Below are positions 24,652 to 34,905 of a stretch of DNA of 64,000 nucleotides, one piece after another. The notes under the pieces are model-generated. The model searched no databases and was not told the origin of the DNA. It saw only the letters and a list, made by a program, of their open reading frames with translations. Where the stretch lies: the NCBI RefSeq assembly GCF_001659725.1, contig NZ_CP015922.1, positions 1,922,001-1,986,000 of the forward strand, written 5' to 3'. Position 1 is the first letter of the stretch; each line of letters begins with the position of its first letter. This DNA comes from Polynucleobacter wuianus (GTDB taxonomy: Bacteria > Pseudomonadota > Gammaproteobacteria > Burkholderiales > Burkholderiaceae). A program made the translations under genes and the position numbers.

Positions 24652-25899
24652 TTACGCAGCTTGAGCCTTCATATATTTTGCCCTCATTGGGCGTAATACA
24701 AAGAATGCCAATAACGCTGCCGTCGCATCTAATGCAATCATGATGCCAAATACTGGGATCCAGCTATCTGCTACACCATGAATGTATGCTGCAATTGGGC
24801 CACCAATGATAGATCCCACTCCTTGAGCCATATACAAGAAACCATAATTTGTAGTCGCATGCTTTTGTCCAAAGGTGTCCGTTAATGTAGATGGGAATAA
24901 GGAGAAAATTTCACCCCAACCAAAGAACACCACACCCGACATCAATACGAACATAACTGGATCAGAACGGGTGGAGATCCAAATAAACATGGCAATTGCT
25001 TCGAGACCAAATGCGATTGTCATGGTGTATTCACGGCCGAGTTTGTCAGATACCCAGCCAAAGAATGGACGAGTTAGGCCGTTGGTAACGCGGTCAATCG
25101 TGAGTGCCAATGGAAGTGCTGCCATACCAAATACAGTAGCGGTAGTAATCCCGAAGTCTTTAGCAAATGCACCCATTTGGGAGATAACCATCAAGCCAGA
25201 AGTAGACATCATGGACATCATCAGAAACATGAGCCAAAACACCGGCGTCTTCAACATCGTTTTTGGTGCTACGCCAGAAGCAGCAGCTTCGATTTGACCC
25301 GCAGTTTGCGCACGATCAGCATGAGGTATGCGAATGCCTTGGGCAGCAAGCAAACCTACGGCACCAATGATGTAACCAAAGAACGTCAAAGTACCTTGTA
25401 GACCTGATTCAGCAAGACTTGCAGAAATTGGGAAGGTGGTCAAAAGTGCCCCGATACCGTATCCCGCAGCAACCATGCCGACTGCAAAGCCACGGTTATT
25501 TGGAAACCAACGAACCATCAGACCAACAACACCAATGTAAACAATACCGGTACCAAGACCACCTAAAACGCCATAGGTAATGTAGAGGTTAGATACTGTA
25601 GTGAGATTGGCGGAAAGTACCCAGCTTAAGCCCGTTAATACGGTACCAATAGAGAGCAGCAATCGAGGGCCAAACTTATCGACCAACCATCCCTGAAATG
25701 GTGAGAAAAAAGTTTGCAACACAATCAAAATGGAAAATGTTACTTGAAGCTCAGTCAAGGTAACGCCTAACTGACCCATGATGGGTTTAGTAAATAAAGC
25801 CCAAACATATTGCGGGCTTGAGATGGACATCATACAAATCACACCTAAAGCTAGCTGGACCCACTTTGACTTTAAAGGGTTTGTGCTCTCACTCATCAT
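24652..25899 (-). CDS. OFA-family MFS transporter (oxalate/formate antiporter-like)
   Basis: A 415-residue major facilitator protein with about 12 membrane helices. The N-terminal half has QYVWALFTKPIMGQLG and the loop GWLVDKFGPRLLLSIG, both typical of the oxalate:formate antiporter family; later come MVRWFPNNRGFAVGMVAAGYG and the domain-two loop RPFFGWVSDKLGREY. Family is clear, substrate is not: OFA members carry oxalate, formate, pyruvate, lactate or unknown monocarboxylates. ATG 25899 or 25896 can serve as the start. The gene stands alone between a decayed binding-protein gene and groEL. Confidence 0.85.
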   Translation of the reverse strand: MMSESTNPLKSKWVQLALGVICMMSISSPQYVWALFTKPIMGQLGVTLTELQVTFSILIVLQTFFSPFQGWLVDKFGPRLLLSIGTVLTGLSWVLSANLTTVSNLYITYGVLGGLGTGIVYIGVVGLMVRWFPNNRGFAVGMVAAGYGIGALLTTFPISASLAESGLQGTLTFFGYIIGAVGLLAAQGIRIPHADRAQTAGQIEAAASGVAPKTMLKTPVFWLMFLMMSMMSTSGLMVISQMGAFAKDFGITTATVFGMAALPLALTIDRVTNGLTRPFFGWVSDKLGREYTMTIAFGLEAIAMFIWISTRSDPVMFVLMSGVVFFGWGEIFSLFPSTLTDTFGQKHATTNYGFLYMAQGVGSIIGGPIAAYIHGVADSWIPVFGIMIALDATAALLAFFVLRPMRAKYMKAQAA

Positions 25900-26042
25900 T
25901 TATCTCCTGATTATTAAAACCAATTTAAATTTGGTTTAGTTATTGTTGTAGATTTATTACGGGTTTTTACTGATCAGTGCGCCAGCTTGGTGCAGTATGC
26001 TTCGTTTTGAATCATAGGCGTATTCAATGAAAAATGCATAAA

Positions 26043-26073
26043 AAAACGCCTGGTCTTTTGAACCAGGCGTTTT
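26043..26073 (-). terminator. Terminator of the groES-groEL operon
   Basis: AAAACGCCTGGT and ACCAGGCGTTTT form a 12-bp stem; read on the minus strand it is followed by seven T's. It lies about 40 bases beyond the groEL stop. Confidence 0.9.
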
Positions 26074-26113
26074 AACTTCTACGGCTAAGTTGCCGATGAA
26101 AGGGTTGCAACAA

Positions 26114-27781
<1,668 letters not shown>

Positions 27782-27794
27782 TTAAATACCGAAA

Positions 27795-28085
27795 TTACTT
27801 CTGAACAACAGCCATGATGTCGTCTTCACGCATCACGATGAGCTCTTCGTTGTCTACTTTGACTGTTTGGCCAGCATATTTACCAAACAACACGCGATCG
27901 CCTACTTTGACGTCGAGTGGGTTTAACTTGCCAGTCTCATCACGCTTACCTGGGCCGACTGCCAATACTTCACCTTGATCAGGCTTTTCTGCAGCAGCGT
28001 CAGGAATGATGATTCCAGATGCAGTTTTTGATTCTTGATCCAAACGCTTGATGATTACGCGATCATGTAAGGGACGCAAATTCAT
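27795..28085 (-). CDS. groS: Co-chaperonin GroES
   Basis: A 96-residue lid protein of the GroEL cage. It begins [16 protein letters not shown], contains the mobile loop around [15 protein letters not shown] and the [10 protein letters not shown] region. It is the first gene of groESL; its leader carries the CIRCE operator and a heat-shock-like promoter described separately. Confidence 0.97.
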   Translation of the reverse strand: MNLRPLHDRVIIKRLDQESKTASGIIIPDAAAEKPDQGEVLAVGPGKRDETGKLNPLDVKVGDRVLFGKYAGQTVKVDNEELIVMREDDIMAVVQK

Positions 28086-28193
28086 CTCTTCTCCTATGTT
28101 AGTAAATGTTAACTAATTAAAAATCTATATAAATCAATGCTTTATAATCTCTCACACGTTAGCTAATGCTGATTTAGTGAAAAACCAGTTGTT

Positions 28194-28220
28194 TTAGCAC
28201 TCGCGTGTAGGGAGTGCTGA
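28194..28220. promoter_or_regulatory. CIRCE operator (HrcA site) of groESL
   Basis: TTAGCACTC, nine bases, then GAGTGCTGA: the CIRCE inverted repeat with one mismatch in the last arm (consensus ends TAA). It lies immediately downstream of the -10 box on the minus strand, the right place to block transcription of groES. HrcA is the known repressor; its gene is not in the window. Confidence 0.92.
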
Positions 28221-28250
28221 TTATATAGGTCTGTTTCCCGAGATTTCAAG
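28220..28250 (-). promoter_or_regulatory. groESL promoter with sigma-70 and sigma-32 features
   Basis: On the minus strand, TTGAAA (28249-28244) and TATAAT (28225-28220) are 18 bases apart. The overlapping CTTGAA plus CCTATATAA at a 15-base spacing also fits the heat-shock sigma factor consensus. The CIRCE operator abuts it. Dual control by RpoH and HrcA is inferred from these boxes. Confidence 0.7.
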
Positions 28251-28400
28251 GGCAGATCTCCATAAATTCTTTAAGGATTTAGCCTCTATCTATACTGTGG
28301 ACAGGCAAGTAGGACGATTCCTACAGATAAATCAGCCTTAAGCCCTTACCGCTCCAATCCGTCCTGCCTAGACTGGACAGTCACCGATTGGAGAATGCTG

Positions 28401-29243
28401 ATGAGCCCGAAATCCCGGCTGTACACGCTTGTAAAGGCATGGAAGAACAAACCCTTCCAAGAAGTACGCGACGCCTGTGGCGCACCCTGGCTTGGCCTAA
28501 GTAGCCAAGCCCTCGAAGAACACCAATCCTGGTCCAAGCGGCAAGCGATTAGTCATGAACCCATTTTTAACCGTAAGGGGACAAAACTGACAGGCTCTTT
28601 ATTTAGACCATTACTTACAGCATCCGATATGCAATTACTGCGTTTATTCATGGAGGGCTTAGATACGATTTCCTATTGGTATAGAAGCGGTCGCTTTATT
28701 CCGGGAATTTTGCCAATCCCAACTCATGCTATTGCCTCAAGTGCTTATGTTGATGCACTGAGCGATCTCATTCTCAATTCTAGATTGCCAGTGGGTTTAG
28801 TCGCCCTTGGAATGCAGTCACTTCCCGAGCCAGAGCTCGCAGATTCTTGCAAAGAAGGTTTACTTCGTATGCGTCGGCTTGGCGTACTACTTCATCTCAT
28901 GAATTTCTCCGGCAGCTCTGAGCAACTACATTGGGTCGAAGAAATGCAAATGGAAGGCATTCATCTCGATATGGGTCACCTTCGCGAGCAAACACTTTCC
29001 CATGATGTCCTGGCAAAGATTCGGCGCTCTCCTTATTCCTCAACGCAAATCTATGCAAGCAATGTAGGCCTTGTAAAAGATTTAGAGAATGCCTCTGACT
29101 GGCAAATAGATCACTGCTATGGCGGTCTCATGATGTCATCCATAAGTCGGCATCAGATGTTACAGATTAACGATAGCCGAATCGCAAAAGCCATTTTTTC
29201 GCTGCACCCTCATCAACAACTAAACCCAAATGGAGACAAGTAA
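28401..29243 (+). CDS. Degenerate EAL-like domain protein, first gene of a BvgAS-like operon
   Basis: A 280-residue soluble protein without membrane segments. The C-terminal two thirds have the rhythm of an EAL barrel: ISYWYRSGRFIPGILP, a helix with YVDALSDLI, MRRLGVLLHLMNFSGSSEQL (where active EAL enzymes have the DDFGTG loop) and MEGIHLDMGHLRE. The EAL signature and the catalytic acidic residues are not recognisable, so c-di-GMP hydrolysis is unlikely. I start at ATG 28401 because GGAGA lies six bases upstream; ATG 28395 is too close to it. It overlaps the next response-regulator gene by one base. In Bordetella an EAL-type protein (BvgR) accompanies BvgAS, so a regulatory role is plausible but inferred. 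Confidence 0.6.
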   Translation: MSPKSRLYTLVKAWKNKPFQEVRDACGAPWLGLSSQALEEHQSWSKRQAISHEPIFNRKGTKLTGSLFRPLLTASDMQLLRLFMEGLDTISYWYRSGRFIPGILPIPTHAIASSAYVDALSDLILNSRLPVGLVALGMQSLPEPELADSCKEGLLRMRRLGVLLHLMNFSGSSEQLHWVEEMQMEGIHLDMGHLREQTLSHDVLAKIRRSPYSSTQIYASNVGLVKDLENASDWQIDHCYGGLMMSSISRHQMLQINDSRIAKAIFSLHPHQQLNPNGDK

Positions 29244-29866
29244 TGAGAAAACGCGTGATGTTGGTAGATGACCATCCAGCAATGCTGATGGCTCTTAAAA
29301 GTATGTTGCAAGATCAACTGATGTTTGAGGTAGTAGGTCAAGCCCAAAATGGTGAGGAGTGCCTCCGATCTATTAAGGAGGTCAATCCAAATATGATCAT
29401 CCTAGATCTGGATATGCCGAAGACCGATGGCTTCGATGTCATTCGGCGTATTGGTCTAATGCATCCCGATGTACGTATGTTGATTTTGTCGAGCATGGAT
29501 GAAGCCGTTTATGGGGGCAGGGTTCGCTCTCTGGGTGGCCACGGCTTTGTTAACAAAACTGCTGGGGCAGATGTCATTTTGGCAGCCTGCGTAGCAATCT
29601 CACAAGGTTATAACTTTTTTACCCATGGGAAAAATGGCAATAGCTCTTTAACCGATAACGACAAACTTGCCTTGATCTCTGATCGCGAATTGCAAGTCAT
29701 GAAATACCTTGGTAAAGGCAATACCAACCAACAAATTTCAGACATGCTTCACATTAGCAATAAAACTGTTGCCACATACAAGACTAGAGTCTTTGACAAA
29801 CTAGGGATCAACAACATTGCAGATTTAATCCTTTTTTGTCGAATGAATAACATTATCGAAAGCTAA
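29243..29866 (+). CDS. NarL/FixJ-family response regulator (BvgA/EvgA-like)
   Basis: A 207-residue two-domain transcription factor. The receiver has acidic residues in MLVDDHPAM, the phospho-acceptor Asp in MIILDLDMPKTDGFD and the lysine in HGFVNKTAG. The LuxR-type helix-turn-helix spans LISDRELQVMKYLGKGNTNQQISDML to the recognition helix NKTVATYKTRV. The TAATG overlap with the EAL-like gene and the 5-base gap to the kinase show one operon. Architecture and the partner kinase resemble BvgA/EvgA; targets are unknown. Confidence 0.88.
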   Translation: MRKRVMLVDDHPAMLMALKSMLQDQLMFEVVGQAQNGEECLRSIKEVNPNMIILDLDMPKTDGFDVIRRIGLMHPDVRMLILSSMDEAVYGGRVRSLGGHGFVNKTAGADVILAACVAISQGYNFFTHGKNGNSSLTDNDKLALISDRELQVMKYLGKGNTNQQISDMLHISNKTVATYKTRVFDKLGINNIADLILFCRMNNIIES

Positions 29867-29871
29867 AAAGT

Positions 29872-32289
29872 ATGCATCGATTCATCATTCACTCAATTGT
29901 TTTGTATGGTCTCGCATCAGGGGGAGCGCTGCATGCTTCGCCTTGGGGTCCAGCAGAACAAAGGTGGATCGATGCCCATCCAGTAGTGCATTTCAGCATT
30001 CATGAAAAGTATGCGCTGTATCTTGAGGATCAATCAGAAGGGTCTGCAGGCGTTTTCAATTCAATACTTCTAAGACTTGGGAGCCTGACCCAACAAGAAT
30101 TTCGTCCAAGATGGAGAAAAACAGACAAAGAAGGGATAGAGCAACTCTCAAGTGGTGAGGTCGACTTCATCATAGATCCTCCCGCCATTAATGATGATTA
30201 CCTACGCTTTGGCTCACTGTCTGAAGCCATCTTTTGGGGACAAGATGCTGTCGTCACCAAACAAACTAAGAGCAGTTCTGACATTGCACCAGAAAAAATT
30301 GCTTACTTTGATCGTGGTTATGAGAAGCCACCAGTCAATGCCAATATACACACGTACCTCTCAGCTGATCCTCAAAAACTAATGCTGGCCCTCTTGCAAA
30401 ATGATGTAGAAGCCTTAGTTCTGCCGATTCGGTTGGCCCAACAGATCATTGCTAAATTGAATAACCCAAATATTCAAGTTGATGGACTCTACAGCCGAGA
30501 ACCATTTGCGTATCGCTGGTTGATTTCCCATGACGACGCACCAATGCATCAAGTGCTTGATCGGTTTTTAGTCAACCTAGACCCTATAGAGTCGCGTCAA
30601 CTATTTTCACTTGATAGCAATAGGCCAATAGATAATGCCAGCCATTGGAAGGTGCTACCCTGGTTCTCAATGCTTGCTATATTTCTTGGTGGTAGCCTAC
30701 TACTGTGGCGTATGCGTAAGCGACAGCTAGAACAAGAAAAGGAAACTGCAGCGCTACTTTCTTCAAAAGAGTTGGCCGAAAAAGCCAATGCCGCCAAGTC
30801 CTCATTCCTGGCAACCATGAGTCATGAAATTCGCACGCCCATGAATGCCATACTAGGAGTTCAGGAGCTACTTCTGAATAGCCAAAAATTTCCAGCGCAT
30901 GAAAAATCATTGCTCAAAAGCGCCCATACCTCTGCTGAGTCACTTTTAGGAATACTGAATCAAGTATTAGATCTTTCCAAGATAGAGGCTGGTAAGTTAA
31001 CTTTAAATTTAGAGCCATGCTGCCTAAATACCTTAATTGACGATATTGACTCTGCATTTTCAACGGTAGCTTGTAAGCAAAATTTAATCCTGCATACCTC
31101 AAAGGATCCTCGAATTGCTCAAGTTTTAATGATCGATGCATTACGCCTTCGGCAAGTCTTACAAAATCTCATTAGTAATGCTATTAAATTTACAGAGCAT
31201 GGAGAAATTTATTTCTCCATCAGCGTTTTAGCCGATGACCACGCCGGCCAGTTGATTGAGTTTCGAGTGATTGATACCGGTGTTGGCATGGGTGCAGATG
31301 AGATTGAGTTAGCGTTACAAGCTTTTGAACAAGTTCCCGGCAAAAGAGATCAAGAGAACGGCACCGGTCTTGGTCTCACCATTACCAATCATTTGGTCAC
31401 CTCAATGAGTAGTCAACTGTATTTTGAGAGTGCTCCAGGATTTGGTAGCAATATTCATTTCTGCGTGGCATTTCCACGCACCAGCATCGCCCCCTCCAGA
31501 ACCCATTATTCAAGTAATTATGACCTCAATACTCGACTGATTTCTAAACAGACTAAGAATGTTGGTGCAGTACTCTCAGCTCTAGTCGTAGAGGATCATC
31601 CTGCAAGTAGACAAATTATTTCTCTACAGCTCCAAGCTCTGGGCATTCAGATTTCTGTTTGTGATAACGCGAACACAGCGCTCACAATGATTACTCAAGA
31701 TCATTTTGATCTCTTAATAACTGACCAGTCCATACCGGGTATGCAAGGTTCTGAATTGGCTAAAGCAATCCGATCCCTAGGTTTTAAGGATCTTGTCATC
31801 ATTGGAGTAACTGCTGATATTTACGCCCTAGAATCTCGTCATCAGTTTTTAGCTGCCGGCATGAATGGGATATTGATTAAGCCATTGAGCTTGATGAATC
31901 TTGAGAATGAGCTGCTACGGTATTTCCAATCAAGTGAAGTTATTAAGAATGCGCCTCTTGCTGATGAGGAATACACATTTGATTGCTTTACCAATTTAAT
32001 CAAGAGTAATCCAGACAATATCTTAATTATTCTGGAGGAGATTAAAAAGGTACATGACGAAATCTTGCTCACTATAGATTCTGAGTCAATCAATGAAACT
32101 ACCCTAGCCAGCCTGATTCATAAAGTCAAAGGTGGCGCGCAGCTAATTTGTGCAAAGCGATTTGTAAAATCCTGTGAGGCTTTAGAAATAGAGCCGGATT
32201 TCTATACCAAGATCACCTCACTCAAAACGCTTCTTCAAGATCAAAACCAAGTAATTGCCCGCTATCAAATAAAGTTTTCTAGAGTCTGA
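29872..32289 (+). CDS. BvgS/EvgS-like hybrid sensor histidine kinase
   Basis: An 805-residue membrane kinase. Domains in order: signal peptide, one periplasmic solute-binding type 3 (Venus flytrap) domain to about residue 255, one membrane helix (LPWFSMLAIFLGGSLLLW), dimerisation/phosphoacceptor helix with FLATMSHEIRTPMNAILG, ATPase domain (N-box LQNLISNAIKFTEHGE, DTGVGMG, GTGLGLTI), a receiver with Asp in LLITDQSIPGM and Lys in GILIKPLS, and a C-terminal HPt domain with IHKVKGGA. This is the full phosphorelay of BvgS/EvgS, though with one rather than two flytrap domains and no PAS domain I can recognise. It presumably phosphorylates the upstream regulator. The signal it senses cannot be read. 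Confidence 0.87.
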   Translation: MHRFIIHSIVLYGLASGGALHASPWGPAEQRWIDAHPVVHFSIHEKYALYLEDQSEGSAGVFNSILLRLGSLTQQEFRPRWRKTDKEGIEQLSSGEVDFIIDPPAINDDYLRFGSLSEAIFWGQDAVVTKQTKSSSDIAPEKIAYFDRGYEKPPVNANIHTYLSADPQKLMLALLQNDVEALVLPIRLAQQIIAKLNNPNIQVDGLYSREPFAYRWLISHDDAPMHQVLDRFLVNLDPIESRQLFSLDSNRPIDNASHWKVLPWFSMLAIFLGGSLLLWRMRKRQLEQEKETAALLSSKELAEKANAAKSSFLATMSHEIRTPMNAILGVQELLLNSQKFPAHEKSLLKSAHTSAESLLGILNQVLDLSKIEAGKLTLNLEPCCLNTLIDDIDSAFSTVACKQNLILHTSKDPRIAQVLMIDALRLRQVLQNLISNAIKFTEHGEIYFSISVLADDHAGQLIEFRVIDTGVGMGADEIELALQAFEQVPGKRDQENGTGLGLTITNHLVTSMSSQLYFESAPGFGSNIHFCVAFPRTSIAPSRTHYSSNYDLNTRLISKQTKNVGAVLSALVVEDHPASRQIISLQLQALGIQISVCDNANTALTMITQDHFDLLITDQSIPGMQGSELAKAIRSLGFKDLVIIGVTADIYALESRHQFLAAGMNGILIKPLSLMNLENELLRYFQSSEVIKNAPLADEEYTFDCFTNLIKSNPDNILIILEEIKKVHDEILLTIDSESINETTLASLIHKVKGGAQLICAKRFVKSCEALEIEPDFYTKITSLKTLLQDQNQVIARYQIKFSRV

Positions 32290-32336
32290 TTCTGTGGAGG
32301 CTTGCCTTCCAGCTCTGTAGGTTTATTCTATAGCGA

Positions 32337-33869
32337 ATGAAATCTCTAGTTCACCAGCTTGTTCGCCCATTTTTGGCAATCCTTTGGATTGCTAGTTCGC
32401 TTAGCTCTCACGCTGTAAAAGCTCAGGATCTACCGATCCCTACAGCTATTACAAACAGCCTAGAGCGCAATCAAATTCCATTAGATGCATTGAGCATCTC
32501 TGTAACTGAGATTGAGCATGGTAAGCCTGGCAAACACATAGCTAAAACTGTCTTGGATTGGCGCGCTTCTGAGCCCATGAATCCTGCTTCAACAATGAAA
32601 GTACTTACTACTCTTGCAGGCTTAGATATTCTTGGTCCACAGTACCGCTGGCGGACAAAAATATTTACCGATGGCGTAGTTCGACAGGGAACACTCAACG
32701 GCAATCTCTATCTACAAGGAAGCGGTGATCCAAAACTTATCCCCGAAGAACTCGCTAAGCTAATGAAAGACCTTCAAGCACTTGGTATTCAAAAAATTGA
32801 CGGCAATTTATTTTTTGATCGTAGCGCTTATGCGCCTAGCGTTATGGAACACAACACGATCGATGGCGAATCTCTACGCGCCTACAACGTTCCACCCGAT
32901 CCCCTACTCTATGCCTTTAGAACATTATCTTTTCAGATTGGAAAATCACGTACTGCTGACTTTATCGATATTAGCTACACGCCCGCCCTCTCGCAACTAA
33001 AAGTTGTAAACCAAATGCAACTAGTTGATCGATCCTGTGATAACTGGAAAAGCAATGTTCGCTTTAACTTGGATCCTGAAACGGGCAGCAATAATGATCA
33101 ACTACTTACCGCTAAATTCTCAGGAACCTTTCCTAGTGCTTGCAAAGGCGTGAATTACAACGTCGTAGCAATAGATGCTAATACTTTTTTAACGCAAGGC
33201 TTTACCGCTGCTTGGGAGCTTGCAGGTGGGACTTGGGTAAAGCCACCTGTTGGTAAAGACGGCGCGGTACCGGTAGCTGCAAGACTATTGTTGCAATTCG
33301 AGGGGATCAATCTAGCTGATGATGTTCAAGATATTAATAAGTACTCAAATAATGTCATGGCACGCCAACTACTTCTTACTTTGGCACTAGAAAAAATGGG
33401 TAAGCCAGCAACAACAGCGAATGGTGATCTCGTAATTCAAAGCTGGCTTAAACAAAATAGTTTGAACTTTTCAGGCCTAGTGATTGAAAATGGTTCTGGC
33501 CTCTCACGCAATGAGGCAATTTCTGCGGGGCAAATGAATCAATTGCTGCTCACTGCGCGCAACCTGCCAAGTGGGGAAATTTTTTACAATAGCCTTCCAA
33601 TTGCTGGCGCCGATGGCACTATGCGTAATCGCTTAATGACACAACTACGTAAATTTTTGCATCTCAAGAAAAAACCTGAAGCTAGAATCAAAACTGGGTC
33701 GCTTGCTGATGTGCGCGCGATCTCAGGTTATGTCATTAGCAAATCTGGAAAAATGTATGCGGTAAGCTCATTTATTAATCACCCCAATGCATGGAAAGGC
33801 TTAGATGCCCACGATCAATTACTATCGTGGCTACTAGAAGATGGGCCAGAACCGAAACAAGCACGCTGA
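32337..33869 (+). CDS. dacB: D-alanyl-D-alanine carboxypeptidase/endopeptidase (PBP4 family)
   Basis: A 510-residue periplasmic S13 peptidase that trims or cleaves peptidoglycan cross-links. A signal peptide ends near SSHAVKAQ; the three penicillin-binding motifs are STMK (in NPASTMKVLTTLAG), SNN (in NKYSNNVMARQ) and KTG (in RIKTGSLADVRAISG). The long insert between the first two motifs is characteristic of PBP4. The last 55 bases overlap the convergent Sua5-type gene, which is unusual in this otherwise tidy region. Confidence 0.92.
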   Translation: MKSLVHQLVRPFLAILWIASSLSSHAVKAQDLPIPTAITNSLERNQIPLDALSISVTEIEHGKPGKHIAKTVLDWRASEPMNPASTMKVLTTLAGLDILGPQYRWRTKIFTDGVVRQGTLNGNLYLQGSGDPKLIPEELAKLMKDLQALGIQKIDGNLFFDRSAYAPSVMEHNTIDGESLRAYNVPPDPLLYAFRTLSFQIGKSRTADFIDISYTPALSQLKVVNQMQLVDRSCDNWKSNVRFNLDPETGSNNDQLLTAKFSGTFPSACKGVNYNVVAIDANTFLTQGFTAAWELAGGTWVKPPVGKDGAVPVAARLLLQFEGINLADDVQDINKYSNNVMARQLLLTLALEKMGKPATTANGDLVIQSWLKQNSLNFSGLVIENGSGLSRNEAISAGQMNQLLLTARNLPSGEIFYNSLPIAGADGTMRNRLMTQLRKFLHLKKKPEARIKTGSLADVRAISGYVISKSGKMYAVSSFINHPNAWKGLDAHDQLLSWLLEDGPEPKQAR

Positions 33870-34903
33870 AGTCGATCCCTCACACCATCCCACTCTTCTC
33901 CAGCAGGTGGCTCAGGAAATAAAATGAGGTCCCAGCCTTGTTGATCTAAGTCTCTTAAAGAGCGATAGAGACGACTTGCAAATGCCCCGCTGTCACTTGG
34001 CATTTCTACTTCTTCAAAATGAACGGATGGATGGCCTGCTTCACCCAAAGAGGATTCAGAATCCCAAACCGCTACCGCTACTCGCGATTTAATATCTGGA
34101 AACTCGGTCAGCGCATCCAATACACGCCCAGGGGCATACAAACGCAATGGAGTGGTTGGCGCATAGTGCGCCTTGAGACTACCCGACACCCTTGGCAAGG
34201 CATCGCCCTCTTTCAACTCTTCACCAGCTAGATAAACCTGAATACCAGTCTTAGCCAAAATCTCTTTGGGAGTAATTACGCCCGGACGAAGTAATACTGG
34301 ATGATCGCCACTTGATAAATCGATAATGGTAGATTCAATGCCGACTTCGCAGTCACCGCCATCTAACACCATCAAGCCCAATTCACCCTCAAATTCACTG
34401 CGTACATCTGCTGCACTTGTTGGAGAAACCTTACCAAAACGATTAGCAGAAGGTGCAACAACACCACCCTTAAATTTTCGCAATAGCTCTTGAGCAATCG
34501 GGTGCGCTGGTGCACGAATTGCAACGGTGTCTTGACCTCCAGTGATCTCACCTAAAACGCTTTTGTTTTTTTTAAAGACTAACGTGAGTGGGCCCGGCCA
34601 AAATGCATTAATGAGCTTGAGCGCATCCTCAGAGATATCCCTAACCCAAGGCGCCAATACCGCTACCCAATCAACCTGAGCTTGATCAAATTTCTCTGGC
34701 GCTGCTAAATGCACAATCAAAGGATGATTAGATGGCCTGCCTTTGGTGACGAAGACCTTCTTGATAGCCATAGGGTTTGTTGCATCCGCACCTAAGCCGT
34801 AGACCGTCTCAGTAGGGAAGGCGACTAAGCCACCATCACGCAAGGTTTGAACTGCTTCATTAATCACTGCAGAAGATTGCAGTGGCGTACTATCGCTAGA
34901 CAT
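33815..34903 (-). CDS. L-threonylcarbamoyladenylate synthase, two-domain Sua5 type
   Basis: A 362-residue protein that makes threonylcarbamoyl-AMP for the t6A37 modification of ANN-decoding tRNAs. The N-terminal YrdC-like domain has GGLVAFPTETVYGLGADATN, KGRPSNHPLIVH and APSANRFGKVSPT; the C-terminal about 130 residues form the Sua5 domain (with LKAHYAPTTPLRL in the linker). This is longer than the one-domain TsaC of enterobacteria. Its 3' end overlaps dacB by 55 bases tail to tail. It lies 2 bases downstream of purK on the same strand, so it is likely in the pur operon. Confidence 0.92.
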   Translation of the reverse strand: MSSDSTPLQSSAVINEAVQTLRDGGLVAFPTETVYGLGADATNPMAIKKVFVTKGRPSNHPLIVHLAAPEKFDQAQVDWVAVLAPWVRDISEDALKLINAFWPGPLTLVFKKNKSVLGEITGGQDTVAIRAPAHPIAQELLRKFKGGVVAPSANRFGKVSPTSAADVRSEFEGELGLMVLDGGDCEVGIESTIIDLSSGDHPVLLRPGVITPKEILAKTGIQVYLAGEELKEGDALPRVSGSLKAHYAPTTPLRLYAPGRVLDALTEFPDIKSRVAVAVWDSESSLGEAGHPSVHFEEVEMPSDSGAFASRLYRSLRDLDQQGWDLILFPEPPAGEEWDGVRDRLQRACFGSGPSSSSHDSN

Positions 34904-34905
34904 TT

